Below, piece by piece: positions 42,851-56,600 of a stretch of DNA of 64,000 nt; the stretch's first letter is position 1; every line of letters starts with the position of its first letter. A program made the translations under genes and the position numbers. The notes beneath the pieces are model-generated. The model saw only the letters and a program-made list of their open reading frames with translations, made no database searches and was not told where the DNA came from. Source of the stretch: Dioscorea cayenensis subsp. rotundata. Taxonomy: Eukaryota; Streptophyta; Magnoliopsida; Dioscoreales; Dioscoreaceae. The DNA lies in contig NC_052482.1 in assembly GCF_009730915.1 (NCBI RefSeq), positions 19,870,345 to 19,934,344 on the forward strand. Direction: 5' to 3'.

Positions 42851-45800
42851 TCAAAGACGGCTTCTTTTTCCAAAAGCCGCGGGTTTGAAGCTCGCAATGC
42901 CGGTAATTTCTCTGCCGGTCACCAAACTGTTAATGTCGTATGTGCCTTCATAGGAGAAAATTGGTTCAAGATCGCAAAATGCCTGAAAACATATGATTCC
43001 TTAAGAATTTTGTAAATAATGAGGGAAGGAAACAACTTCAAATACTCGAACTTCAGTCTTAATTTAGTTTGTTTGTCGATATGAAAAAACATAAGGCAAA
43101 AAAATTTAATACTTGGATGTCTGAAGATTCCTCAAGAATATCACAAATGGAAAGGAATGGAAACAACTACAAATAGTCGAACTTCAGTCTTAATTTAGTT
43201 TGTCAATATAAGGCAAAAACATTTACTACCAGGATGTCACTGCATTTTTTGTTCAGAGATGCATGGCTAGATGACAAATGAAGCAAACTGAAAACCAGTT
43301 CACTTTCATTCTGGCACAAGGTAGAGATAAATGATGATGCCTGAATTAAAAAAAAGCTGTGATATTTACTTAAAAAATGGAAGAGATCCAAAATAGAGAA
43401 CTGAACCTTTGCCACTAGAAAATCAGCCAAAATTCCATTGCCACCAAGTAATTCTCGCCCAAGGGAGACGGTTTCTCTTGCTTTCAAGGATATCCATCCC
43501 TAAACAATAACAAATAATCACCCGAAGGGAAAAGAAAAATGGATAGCTGTCAGAACAAACCAAGAAATGCTTCATTGGTATTTTACCTTCCCTAGGCTGG
43601 CATGACCAGAAGTCATCTTTCCAGATTCATACAACTTGCACAAGCGCCAGCCGACAAGAACCATTGCTTGGATATTACCAAGCATTCGGACAAGCTTTTC
43701 CTGGTTAAGCTGGAACGCTGCCAATGGAGCTCCAAATTGTTTCCTCTCTTTCAAATACCTGACTTGTGATGTATCTTAGACACAACATGTGAATAGCAAT
43801 CAAAATCTAATACAAAATGAGAAAGGATGTTATACCGATGGCACATGTCGAAAACACCCATTGAAATGCCAATAGGTTGCCATGCAACCATAACACGTGA
43901 AACAGCAAGAACCTGCTCAGGAAACTTAGACATAAATAACAATATTGAAGTGTGGATGATCTCTTTCCTAGATTCAATAGTAAGTCAAAAATCCACAGAG
44001 AATACAAGACAGACAACATGATAAGCATAGACAAGTCATCCTATACAGACGACAACAAGGTAGCTGATTGTTGGTGCATTTTAATCATGTTAAGCCAACC
44101 TCCAGCTGAGGGTTAGGCCAGCAGTGTCACTCCATAGTTTCTTAGATTGGAGACTATTATCATTTCATATTTCAGATACTTTATGTTAGAGTCATAGCCT
44201 GTTCTTGGTCTCAGTTCTATGGCCTCTTGTGAGTTTTGACAGCACAATTCTCACTTTTACCACAGAAAGAAATAAAGAAAGAGTAGCCCACCTGTATCTG
44301 AGATTTATAGGATGTTGGCATTATTCATTCATGTTATGCTTGTACATTTTTCATTCATCCAAAAATCTTTCATCACATTAAGTATTCAATTGTATCCAAT
44401 GCAATTTTCTAGTTGTGGGTGCATAATTAGTGTTGTATCAGCATATCAGCATAGGTTACTTGAATCGTATATATATAATTATATAAATATATACATAATT
44501 AACATGAGATGGATTTAGAATGACAAACAGAACCAAAAATAAGACAGAAAGAGGAAGGACCCAAACATAACAAACAAACTACAGCTACCATTGCAACAGC
44601 AAAAACTATACACCTCTCACTGTCCTACATTAGCTGATGAGGATAAGCATACTAAGCAAACAAGTAAACCAGCTGAGTGGACATATGGTGGTCAAAATAA
44701 AACGTAGCACGATGAAATGGCCCTGCCGTACCTTCTTTGTGTCCTGAAATGAATTCATGCCTGGCAACCTATCTTCTTCAGGAATAAACACTTTCTTAAG
44801 GAGAATATCTCCATTTTGCACAATCCTTAATCCAATCTTGTTTTCAATTTTGGTAGCCCTCAAGCCAGGGGCGCCTTTCTTCACTATAAATCTGCAGGCA
44901 GAAAAAGGCATAACAATATCAAGAGGCTACATAACATTCTTCTCGTGAAATTGCAATTTTAATTTAATGCATAATTTGAAAAGCAATCTAGTGCAGTCGT
45001 ACCAAACGCCTACTTACCCATTTATCTGATTTGTTTCAGTATTGCGAGCAAAAATAACAAGCACATCTGCAAAAGTACTGTTCCCTATCCAACGCTTTTG
45101 TCCATCTAGTATCCAACCTCCAGATACCTGGTTCACACAGGAAACATGAACAAAACAATCCAAAAGTACAGGCACGGAACTTTTTGTGAATAAAAGCTGA
45201 ATAGGTAAAAAGGACGCAGATTGGCAAGATAAAAACATTGTATTCAGGAATCAATCTATGATGCCACATGTACGATTTGCACTTTCAAGAAAGAGATCTC
45301 CTTTGAAGAAAAGAGGGACCTCTCCACCGCTAGGCTAGCTATTTAGAAATATCATAATGTGAGTATTGGAGCTGGCGTTGTAAACCTTCGTAGCAGTAGT
45401 GCTCAAAGAGCTAGCATCACTTCCATAGTCTGGTTCTGTCAAGCCCTACGAGAAAGATTGCATTTAGCAAAGATCAGATGGCTAAAAAAATTAATCACTT
45501 AATAAGAATTAATTATTCCATACCCAACAAGCCACAGTTTGCAGCTCTGCTAATGATGGTAGATATTTCTGCTTTTGTTCCTCTGACCCACAAAGACCTA
45601 TTATTAACAAAATAGATAAGGCATATATAAAGGCATAGTTACGTTGTTGATTCTGTTTTCAAACCTCAAGAATTAGCATATAGATAATAAGATCAAGACA
45701 AAGAAACTTAATTATTACTGATTGTAAGCATCGCTAAAGAAGAATGAACCAAAATGAATGTTGAACAGCTTGCATCAACACGTGCCACTTCTGCCATAGC

Positions 45801-48065
45801 AAAAGCATTTGCTGTGAGAGAGAGCCCTGGACACCCATAACCCTGTTGACAAATAATATAAGTGTCTTTTTTATCCTTCCATAAGTTCAGCCAACTAGAC
45901 CATCTAACTGATACCTTAATTGTTCCCCCAGCAACTTTAAGGGAAGCAAGCTTAGGAATGACGTGAAAAGGGAACTCTGCCTTCTCCCAATACTGCACAG
46001 CCAAAAGATCCATAACTCAAATTCATGGAGAACCAGAAAGACAAGGTCTCAGTTTGTGCAATTGTGTGTGATAACTCCAACCCATAACATATAAGGTCAG
46101 CAGGTCATATGTAAAAAATTAACTGATGAAGGCCAGAGAACTTTCAAATGATAGCCATGGGAATATTAAGGATGGATTAACTCAAAATTCTAATTGATTA
46201 CACTGCAGACTCCTTGCAAAAGTATGCTTAACATAATTTATTCATTCATGGTCCAACAATACTATGTTAATCAGTAACATCATAGGCTTAGTCAGCTTGC
46301 AAGTTTGACTAGAAGTATTCACAATCATCAGCACAAATCCTGATAATACATATTGCGTAAAAGACATGAAGAAATAGTATGTTCAAAAGAATAAATGGGA
46401 AGGGTATTCCAGTTTGCAAACAAGACAAAACCGGATTCTACTAGAATACTCTAAATGTTTAGTAAATAGAAGAATACCGCTGTCATTATAGGAGCAATTT
46501 CTTTCTCCATGACCTCCCTTATTTTTCTCCTCAAAGCCTGTTCCTCAGAACTCAACAAATCATCAAAATGATAATAATCGGATGCTGTTTGGAGACAAAA
46601 AGGAAATCAGTGAGTTAAGACAGGGGAACTTGCTGGCTTGCTAGGTATCAATATAACACTATCACATGTATAGGCACTTGCATTCACTTTTTGAGCAAAA
46701 TTAAGTTGTATTTCTAACCAATGCAAGAATCCATTAAAATACCATGAATGTGACATAACCAATACAGCCGATCCAACAAGAACGGTTGCACAAGAAGAAA
46801 CTGAATGTATATACACATGATTCAAGATGGTCACACACACAGTGGGATTGTCAGCTGCCACTCCTAATTATTATGTTATCCATATAGTTCATGAAAGGAT
46901 GGACAACTGATCATCTAGCATTTGCTAATGCACCAATAATAAGGTATCCAATAGTTTAACTTGCTGGGATTAAAACACAAACAAAACTGAAGAAATTACA
47001 CAACTGCAAAAGCATGATTAGTGTTGTGTAGGTATGAACAAAGGGATGTTTATGTACAACAAAAGTTATCTTTTTCCCTTAAATGATCCAAATAGCCAAC
47101 CCGTACATAGGTCATAACCATAGTCGGTGATAGTCGAGAAAAGGAGATGAAATGTTGCAGGATCATGCACAATGGGGAAAAATTGTACAAGTAAATTAGT
47201 TGTACAAGTAGAAGAGCCAAAAGGCTACATGATCTACATAGGCTGGTTTTAAACCCAAAAATATATATATATACATATAAAAATAAAAATAAACTTAGAA
47301 CTGTTGAATGGCATCAAGCTTAGCCCTGGGATAGTTTTGTCCTAAAATGCTTCTCTAAAATTGAATATCAAATGAGGAGAGAGAGAGAGAGTTTTAAAGC
47401 ATGCAACAGCATCACACTTTCTTGTGTGACTGAACACCCATCTCTTTTCGAAGTGTTCCTCTAATTTTCACCTTATAATAATATTATGGTGTTACATTAA
47501 AAAAAAACAGAGAGATTTAAAATACAAACACCATTTACTCTACATCAAAGTATCAGCAGCACATGCAATCACCAACAAGAAATGCATACCAGATGGAGGA
47601 AAAATTGCCGCAGGTGTTGCCTGAGGAAATGCGAGGGATACATCTAATGCTGGCAGCCCAACATGTGACTTGATACTACCCGCAGAAAAATCACCTAGAA
47701 TGTGATAAGACAGAACATATCATCTTCTGTATACAATTATTTTGACATGAAAATTGTCATAGGAGCAGCATGATCATACATGACAGAAACAAAAAGGTTG
47801 ATAATAAAATGGCATAAATACCTTCAATTAACTAAATTGCACTTTATATAATTAAGAAAGTAGTTACACCTGCTGCTATGAACCAGATAGCAGATATTGT
47901 TAACAAAGTGATCTATTTTGTGCTCACATCCACTAAAAACTGCAATCATTCCAGCATCATTCGATACCTCAACAGAAATTTTCATCAACTTTATTGATCA
48001 TGATTCATGAAACAAAACCACTCCATTTCTCCTTAAATTTTCCACAACAAATTGCATCAATCGAT

Positions 48066-48105
<40 letters not shown>

Positions 48106-48377
48106 TATGTATGCAATTTCAATCAACGCAAAGCCAAGGTTTGAGAATGATTAAGGCTTTCATCTTCCCAAGTAATCCATGACGAGCTTTGACAACACCT
48201 ACTTCTAAAGAACACCAAAAAAATACAGCAAAAATTCCAACACAAAAGCAGAAAAACCACACCTGATCTCTCTAAGTGTCTCGATTCATCGAAAAACACA
48301 ACGAATAATGAAGCAATAAATGGGTGTTCCAAGTTGAAATCTAGAAAGCACTGACCTTGATTCTGAGAAGGAGCCAT
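42851..48377 (-). CDS. ACX4: Acyl-coenzyme A oxidase 4, short-chain specific, peroxisomal
   Basis: Catalyses the first step of peroxisomal beta-oxidation on short acyl-CoAs: FAD-dependent formation of trans-2-enoyl-CoA with release of hydrogen peroxide. Thirteen minus-strand exons: 48377-48356, 47694-47590, 46584-46478, 45992-45915, 45842-45719, 45597-45524, 45445-45386, 45127-45018, 44891-44732, 43912-43836, 43758-43587, 43499-43407, 42982-42851. They sum to 1314 bases, 437 aa, essentially the length of Arabidopsis ACX4, with consistent phases. Visible motifs are LTEPDYGSD (172-180), KRWIGNS (201-207), [49 protein letters not shown], and YEGTYDIN with the catalytic-base Glu at about 406. The protein ends Ser-Arg-Leu, a plant PTS1 peroxisomal signal. 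ACX4 resembles acyl-CoA dehydrogenases more than other ACX enzymes, as here. The gene looks intact. Confidence 0.96.
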
Positions 48378-48470
48378 GGAAGTGAGACGGATCGATGAGG
48401 ATCTCTTTCTAGGGCTTCAATCGGATCGCAGACGACGAGTAAAATCGAAGATTGAGACGAAAAAACCAGA

Positions 48471-48472
<2 letters not shown>

Positions 48473-48515
<43 letters not shown>
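48473..48515. repeat. (AT)n microsatellite in the ACX4 upstream region
   Basis: About 43 bp of AT repeat starting roughly 95 bp upstream of the ACX4 ATG, in the position where a core promoter would be expected on the minus strand. Confidence 0.9.
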
Positions 48516-48518
<3 letters not shown>

Positions 48519-49313
48519 TGAGAAGGGCGCGGTATGGTCTACCGAATTGATAAGATATATTACGTAATTAATAAATTAATTAGATAATGATCCCAATATT
48601 TGGCAGTGTTTGGCTGCGATAGTGAAACTTTCATGTAAAAGTCAAAGGTGACCATCTCGTTTTGGAAGTGGGAAATTATGGATTTTTGGAAAATTTTCAT
48701 TGTGGAGACATTGTGTTATTTTTGCTGTTTTTAAGGTATGTGATTTCTCCAACTCATTAAAAAAAATTATTAACCTTATATTGATAAAATGGTCAATCTA
48801 TTATAAAAAACACCACGTAATATTAAAAAAACATAATTTTGTTTGATTTTTAGAATTTAAGTTTTTTATTTATTCATTCTTGGGATCAATAGATTTAAAA
48901 TATTTATATATATATATATATATATATATTATGCCTAGTAGGATGACTTTTAAATAAATTGACTATTTTACTTTTGTGAGTTAACACCGTTAAAAGCTTG
49001 TAAACAGTTTTCTCTTTTTTTTTCACGAGGTTTTTTTGTTTTCAAATTTCCTTTTTTTATAACTTGGAACTTGTAACATGATTATATACCATGGTCTTTT
49101 TTATTTGTCTATTTACTTCTATAACTTTCAATAAATTTTAATCAACTATATATTTTTTAAATATATTTAAATAAGGATAAATTTGGAAATTTAATTTAAT
49201 TTTTATAAATTTTAAATTATCAACTAATTTTAACCAATTTTATTAACCCATGTGATTTATTTAAAATGGACAAGTAAAAAAATTTAAAGATCCATTTATA
49301 TATTTATCTTTTA
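48516..49313. other. Intergenic sequence with a Stowaway-like relative
   Basis: AT-rich sequence. The part from about 49080 to 49280 (TTTGTCTATTTAC, CAATAAATTTTAATCAACTA, TTAAAATGGACAAGTAAA) is a diverged relative of the Stowaway-type element immediately to the right, but its outer ends are not clear. Confidence 0.45.
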
Positions 49314-49612
49314 CTCCCTCAAGTCCTTTTTACTTGTTCTATTTTAGAGAATTTTTTATTTGTTTATTTAAAAAAATTATGAAATATTAAATATTGTTTC
49401 TTTTACAAATTTATCTCTTATATTTAATGTATTTCAATAAATTTTATTCAACTATTCAACTATACATTTTATTAAATTAAATTTTAAATGAGTGTAATCT
49501 TGGAAAGTTAGTTAATATAATTTTTATAAATTTTATATTATTAACTAAATTTAATTGGTTTTTTTAATTAATATAAATTAATTAAAATGGACAAATAAAA
49601 GAACGGATGGAA
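49314..49612. mobile_element. Stowaway-type MITE (Tc1/mariner)
   Basis: A 299-bp element flanked by TA on both sides (49312-49313 and 49613-49614). The left end is CTCCCTCAAGTCCTTTTTAC and the right end, reversed, is TTCCATCCGTTCTTTTATTTG, close to the CTCCCTCCGTCCC Stowaway terminal repeat. The inner sequence is AT-rich and non-coding. Confidence 0.75.
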
Positions 49613-50346
49613 TAGCTTTAGCTATGAATAAAATTAAATTAAATCAAATCAAATCGAATTTTTTAAAATAACTCTAATATAAGGAAATGAAAAGATTAGA
49701 TTATTATCAAATGTAACTCTTTTCTCTTTTGACATGTTGTGACCTTGGGAATGGGAGTTAAATGAACTATACCACTCCCCCACTCTGAGTATTGCTTTTG
49801 GAGGTGTTATAATTTATAAAATGTATAGAATTTCTGTATATACATATATGTATATACACATATAATTAATGGTAATGATAAGATTTATAGAAAAATAAAA
49901 TAGATTAACATCAGCTTATATATATATATATATAGGGAGAATTGGTTATAAACCCCTCAAAGAGTTTTGTAATGCATATTTACTCTGAAAAACATAATTG
50001 TATATATACCCCGAAAAATATAGGTAATTGTGGATATGCTCTTTATGTTAGATTCCCGGTAATCAAACTTTGATTAATAATGGTTATAACTTGATTAAGA
50101 TATACAAAAAGGTCCAAAATAACCCTTTATACAACTTTAAAAACTTTTCAGGGTATATACGCAACGATATAATGGTAATTTTATATATTTGTTGTTTATT
50201 ATATAGATGATTTTTCAACTAATTTTGAACCCCAAAGTGGTATATACTTTGCAATTATGATATGATTCAAGGGTATGTATTCAATTAACTTTTATTTAGG
50301 CAAACTATGCAATTTTCAAAAATTTTTGTAGTAACACGCAAATAGC

Positions 50347-50388
<42 letters not shown>
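49613..50388. other. AT-rich intergenic sequence, possible unidentified repeat
   Basis: Contains AT microsatellites at about 49918-49934 and 50351-50389. The part from about 49940 to 50340 (TTATAAACCCCTCAAAGAG and a later reversed-looking GGTATGTATTC) might be a MITE, but I could not define ends. No gene. Confidence 0.4.
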
Positions 50389-50393
<5 letters not shown>

Positions 50394-50754
50394 TGCACTA
50401 ATTCAAACCCACGTGAGTACCTCACTTTTCACATCACACCTACTATCTCCTTTTGCATCCCACGATCTCGAACACGCTGAAATGTTTACGTGAATCGTAG
50501 CGTACATCTATAAATAGCCTCCCTCATTTAAACACAAGATGGGAGTTCGGGGAAAAAGATCAAAGGAAGCATGACGTTTATTCTCTCTCGACTTAACGAT
50601 CGTGAGTGTTTGTGAGAACACTTCTACACTCGTAATAGTGTCTGGCATCTAAAGAAGGAAATGACTCCAACTCCTTTTGTTCGACTTCTAAGCTCGAAGT
50701 TTTATAAGTTCAAGGCCCTCAATAAATTCACTGTTGTATTTTTGGGCAACAACA
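50389..50754 (+). mobile_element. Probable solo LTR inserted in an (AT)n tract
   Basis: A 366-bp GC-richer block starting TGATGTGCAC and ending GGGCAACAACA (TG...CA ends). Inside are a TATA box, TATAAATA at 50509-50516, and a polyadenylation-like AATAAA at 50721-50726, in the order expected of an LTR. It is flanked on both sides by AT dinucleotide repeats, so it probably inserted into a microsatellite; this also hides the target-site duplication. No internal retrotransposon region is present. Confidence 0.55.
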
Positions 50755-51388
50755 ATATATATATATATATATATAATATTTATATTTTACTGAAAAATTA
50801 GCTCATATAAAGTAAAGTCACACGTATATTAAGATATGAATTCTATGTTTGTGCACTTCTTAACACGTGGTTTGTATATATTTCTTAAAAAACACTTAAT
50901 TATAATAGATACAAATCTATATTTCATAAGTTGTATAATTAAAATCTCCACTATCATTTGCATTTTTTTAAAAAACGAAAAATAATGGGCCAAACTCTTT
51001 TTCATAAGCCGTATCCAAGAAGGTTTTTTTTGGCTATATATATATATATATATATATGAAAATTTTTCCTTTGGCTATCAATTTACGTGTACCATAGTGA
51101 AAAATATTAAAATTTTAAAATAAATATCTCATTTTTGAACTACAAACTCTTTTAAATTTTAGGCCATTGAAATAATTTGAAGTAAAACATCCTTTCAGGT
51201 TTGATTTGTCTATGATGTTTGGGTTTGGGCCTTTCGGCTTTCATGGGCCAAACTCACCTACACGTGTGTTTGCCAAATTATTGAACATATGGAAACATTA
51301 AAATGTCATTTTAATGTTTGGCAATCACCAACGTGAAGCAATAATTCATTAATCAAGTTAAACGCCGATTATAATACTCTAATTAATA
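50755..51388. other. AT-rich intergenic sequence, nothing recognised
   Basis: Two (AT)n tracts (about 50756-50775 and 51036-51057) and AT-rich sequence between a probable solo LTR and a Stowaway-type element. No coding potential was seen. Confidence 0.5.
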
Positions 51389-51750
51389 CTCCATCCTCTC
51401 CTATTTATTTATCTCATTTTAGAATTTTTATTTTTTATTTTTTTAATCTCAATTTAGAAAATTTATGAAGCATTAAATATTTTTTCTCAATTTTACTTTT
51501 TATTTTTAATGTACTAATATACTTTTTTTAATAATTTTTTAAAAAACTAAAATACTATATTGAGAGAGAATAAAATATATAATTAAATTATAATAAAAAA
51601 TAATGAAATCTTGATGAGTTTTATTTAATTGAGAATAATTTTAAAAAGTTGATACTATTTTTTATAATTTTAAAATATTAATTAATTTTAATTAATTATT
51701 TTAATAAATTTGAATTAGTTAAAATAGATAATTTATAAAAACAGGATGAG
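51389..51750. mobile_element. Stowaway-type MITE (Tc1/mariner)
   Basis: A 362-bp element flanked by TA (51387-51388 and 51751-51752). The left end is CTCCATCCTCTCCTATTTATT and the right end, reversed, is CTCATCCTGTTTTTATAAATT. Both are diverged forms of the Stowaway terminal repeat. The interior is AT-rich. It is related to, but not the same subfamily as, the element at 49314-49612. Confidence 0.65.
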
Positions 51751-53647
51751 TAATTCACTGCTTAGCTTCATGTTTGGGTGGAATTCCAAAATTTCAGAAC
51801 CCATGATATATTTGTTTTTCAGAAATACAACTCATGATTTTGGATATGAGGAAATAAATTAATGACGGCTATTATTGGCAGCAACACACGTGTCTGTCTG
51901 TGCTAGTCATACATGTATATATTACATTTGAAAAAGTAGACAAATTATAATTTATTAAAAAAATATAGAAAGAGCACAAGATAAGAGGAGGAGGGGAAAT
52001 AAAATAAGAAAATAAATAAAAGATTAAAAAATAAAAAACCGCCAATAGATGAGGGGGCAAACAGACAAAGTAAAGATTAGAAAAGTTTGCATAAAAGGGT
52101 CAAGCAATGGCAGCATTGCAAGGAATTTCCAGAATGGCCAAGGGTGATATTTCATTCTCATCCCAAGTTGAGGGTTTATCCCTTCCAATTGAATGGTGAA
52201 ATAAAAATCTAAGTATTATATCCGAATTAATCCTTCTATTTTTTTTCTTCTCTTTTTTTTATCCATCTACTCAAAAATGCTCACAACTAATCCCTCTACT
52301 CTTAAAAATAAATCAACTTAGTTTCTGCATGATATTGTCAAAATTAAAGAGACTAAGAGTTCTAGTTGGCCCATTTTCAATGCTATAATGGACTATAAGT
52401 TGATTCATTTTCAAAACTAGAGGGACACTGTGAGTATTTCTAAAGTATAGAGACCAAAAAAGAAGAGAAAAAAAAAATAGATTAACCAATTTGGGTATTA
52501 TACCAAAAATCTAACATGTCTTGCAAAGCTAGTATAATTTATTATTTAATAATAAAATAGTTTTAATTTATTGTATGCATAATTAAAGGTATTGTACTAT
52601 TCATGTTTGATGATGTATTTTATTTTTAAGTTGTAATGTATAAAAATCAAATTAATGATAGAGATCATTAAACTAATACATGATTATTAATGTTTTTTTA
52701 AATCTAAAATAGTTCATAACCTATGAGATAAAATATGATCTTACATTCATTATTGATTTCTGCATATGATACTGCTACATTTGATCGAGTGGTATATCTC
52801 TGCAATTAGAGCAAAGACTTTTGGTAATGTTATGGATATTTGTAGTTGACAAATTTTATATTAAACCATTATAACTCTCATACCAAACCCTGTTAAAGAG
52901 TTATTTGAGAGTGCTATTAAATCATATATAAATTATATTACTTTAATGTTGTCATCTAGTTATGCTTCATCGAAGGCTATATACAGTAAAGTAGATTATA
53001 GAATAAATATATGAATGTTTGTAATAATCCAAAATATGATTTATTACTACTATTGTATGAGAGAATATTTTAAATTTTTTTTAAAATGTTAAAAAACAGG
53101 GTAGTTAAATAGTTTATTACATAAAAACATATATTATAAATGTTTTTAAAATTATTTTATGTCAAACACATGAAACAGGACCATGTATAAGTGGGGATCG
53201 TTAAGTGCCATTAGATGTCTAATTAATCACATCTAGTTATATAAAATATTACAGTATGATGTGATGTATAAATTTCTATAATATTTAGATTAAATTATAA
53301 TTTATCGATAGTTGTGATTATGATTTTAAAATTAGCATGAACTAATTTACTAAAAATTGTAGAGATACCAAAAAGGTCACATATTACATGCTCTAAAATC
53401 ACCCAATTAATGTGTGTGTGATATGATATCATAGTTTTGTTAATGAAAATATCACTATACTATAAAATTTTTTTCTATTTGGATCTGAGCGGGGTTTGTG
53501 GTCTTGAAACGGTGTTTTTTCGTCGGGTCCATTATTGTTTATCTTTTTATTTCATGTTGTTGTCTATTGTATCTGTTTCTCATCTCTGGTGAAAGGACTT
53601 CTCCTATGTTTTCTATTGATTTTTATTTCAATAAAACTGTAGTTTAT

Positions 53648-53685
<38 letters not shown>

Positions 53686-56600
53686 CTATTCATTTTAATT
53701 ATTGAAGCAAGAGAATTCATCACTTTTTTTTATATTAATGGTGCAAAAAATTCAAGGCTATTGCGTGTGCACTTTAGATAACTTTGCATTTGTGAAATTT
53801 TTGTGAGGTAACCATCTTGATCCGATCACATATATTGATATGTTCATGTGAATCATGTGGTCAATTGCCGATAATTAATTTATTACCGATTAATTATCAT
53901 TCAAAATAATTACTAATTCTAATTCAATTAAAAAGTTTTTCCAGCATATAAATCATAGCAACCTAGTACCCCCACCCAAAAAAAAAGAAAAAAAGTTAAA
54001 TCTCTTTAAGGAAGTGGCCATCCCTTCCCAAATGCTATTTTGGCCCATTTATTCTTTTCTTTTTCATCTTTTGCTTTCATGCAAATGGTTCAAAACTCTT
54101 GCCACCTTTGTCTGTCTCCCTATTGCTTTTTCAATACAATTTGGTTCGGAACTCTTCCCACGCTTTAGTCTGTCTTTCCATTACTTTTTTTAAATGGCAT
54201 GTCATGACTAATACATCTCTGATTAGAGCTTTTAAAGTGGGTGGGGGACCTCACACTCAAGCCTAATCAAATGAGTTACATTTTGTCTGTGAACTTTCTC
54301 CATCTTGTCTTGTAGTCATTTGTTTAATTTTTGAGAAGTTCTTAACTTCTCAGAGTAGTTCTGTATTTATTTATAAATTTTCTACTAACAATTGATGATC
54401 AAGCACACCATGATTTGATGATCACAATTCATGCATGGGAAGTTGAAGATCTGTTGCAACATTCAATCACACTCTTTTTTCTTTTTCTTTTCTTATATTA
54501 TTAATACTAGTAACACCGACACTTACTTAGTATATATATATACTATTCAATCCGTTCTATTACAAGTGTCCACTTCGAAAAGATTTTTATGTCTCAAATT
54601 ATGTCCTTATAATTAATTTAAATATTAATTTTTAAATTTAACTTTATTAATTTATTTAAAGACATTGTTATCCTTTCTATTATTTTAAATGTCATAGAAA
54701 GAGAAATAGGTAAATAAGAAATATAGGCTGAATATTCATGATTTTTTTTTTTAACTCTAACTACTTTTTACTTTTGGTGAAACGGTTAAAACCCGCATGA
54801 GATGAAGGGCATATAAATATTAACATGCTTATGTTTAAACCACTAAATGCTATTAATCAAACTAATGACTAGCGAATATTGGTCTAATTGATAAGATTTT
54901 GGTTTATCAGTTAGAAATTGAGTTCAAATTTTTACATATAAAAAAAATATGTTACAAAAATCTAATTTTTAATGAAGCTCTATAACGAAAATTCAATTTA
55001 CAAAACCACCATTTTGATGGGTAGTTTAATATTTTTAAAAAATATTTTACATATAAAAGACCATGCGAGAAAAATACTTTATAATTGAGTAAACTAAACA
55101 TGCCAGCTACGTAAAACGAAACCCGAGCAATATTATTAATAATAAAATAAAAATAATTTCTATACACCAAATCAAACTTGTGTTATTGAAATTGATGCCA
55201 TATTTTTACATTAAAATTTTGATTGAATTGAAGCCAAACATAAATTATTAACACATTAAAGGACATGAAACCAAGATAACTCCAAGGTACACCAAACTCA
55301 ATAAGATTTAATTATAAAAAAAAGGAGAAAAAAAAATAGAACATAGTTTGGATTTTAGAATTCAATTGAAGTCCATATGGTCCCCGGAGAATATACATAT
55401 CTCAAGAATACATTTGTAGGTACTATTTTGAGTCACTCTTCAAGGTCCCCATTTCTTAAGCATATGAGGAATCTCTTGAGGTCCTCAAGTATATTCATGT
55501 GCATAAATCTGGCAGTTATGGACCCATCTTATCTTATCTTATCAATTTGTACTTGAAGGGACTTGAGAATGTGATTTTCTACTTGTACTCATGTTTGGTG
55601 GCGAAATCTGAAACAAAATTAAAAATACTTTAAAAAATAAATATTAAACAAATTTATATTTATTTAAAATTGAGATTATAATAATTAATATTTTAAAAAA
55701 ATATAAAATATATATACTGTTATAGGCTTTCACTATGAAGGTCCTATTTCTTACTAGCATTAAGGGTTCGATTTGATCATGCAGATTTTTGAGGACATGC
55801 ACATGTGACTTATCATCGTGGGTTTGATTCTAATGAGGCGAGATCTGTGACCCAGCTACACGTCAGTGCATCACGATTTCACAATTTTTGTCTGCATTAA
55901 AAACCACTGAGTTCAAAAAAATTTACTGTGTAGATGCAGACGATTTATGATAAAATTGTCCCTATTTAAAAATTTAAAAATTATATACTCGTTAAGAGTG
56001 ATAACATGATTTATTTTGTTTTATTTATTTATTTATCTTTTTAAAATTTAGTTGTTTATTTATCTATTTATTTATCTATTTAAAATTTTATTTATTTATC
56101 TATTTATTTATATTTTAAGATTTAGATATTAATGAAAGTTTGTTTGTTGTGGATTAAATGTTTTTAAAATTATGTTAATTTTTTTTTAACTTATTGTTAT
56201 TGTTGGGCATTGTAAAATTTGATAAGATTTTCATAAAAATATTATTGTATGTTTTTTTATTATAAAAATAAATATAGAATAATAAAAAAAGATATTATCG
56301 TAATTCTTATTTTTGTGTTTCGATCTGTTCGATGAAAAATCAAACATTGAACAACACAAGCACTGTGATGTACTTTTAACTATTTGTCTCGATCTTATCG
56401 TCTTTAGCATCACCATTCTCTTTTAACGAATTAAACGGACCCTAAGAATCTCTTCAAGTTTGAGATTACTCACGTACTTAAGTTCAGTATTGATGAGCCC
56501 CTCTCATATAAAGGGACTCGAAAATATGACTTTTTATTTGGACTCGTGCTCAGTGGCCAAATCAGAAAGCAAAACTAAAAAGTGCTTTAAAAAAATTATA

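Noticed and set aside
54875..54950. SINE-like head (GGTCTAATTGATAAG and GAGTTCAAATTT)
   Set aside because: A- and B-box resemblance is weak, and no tail or duplication is visible.
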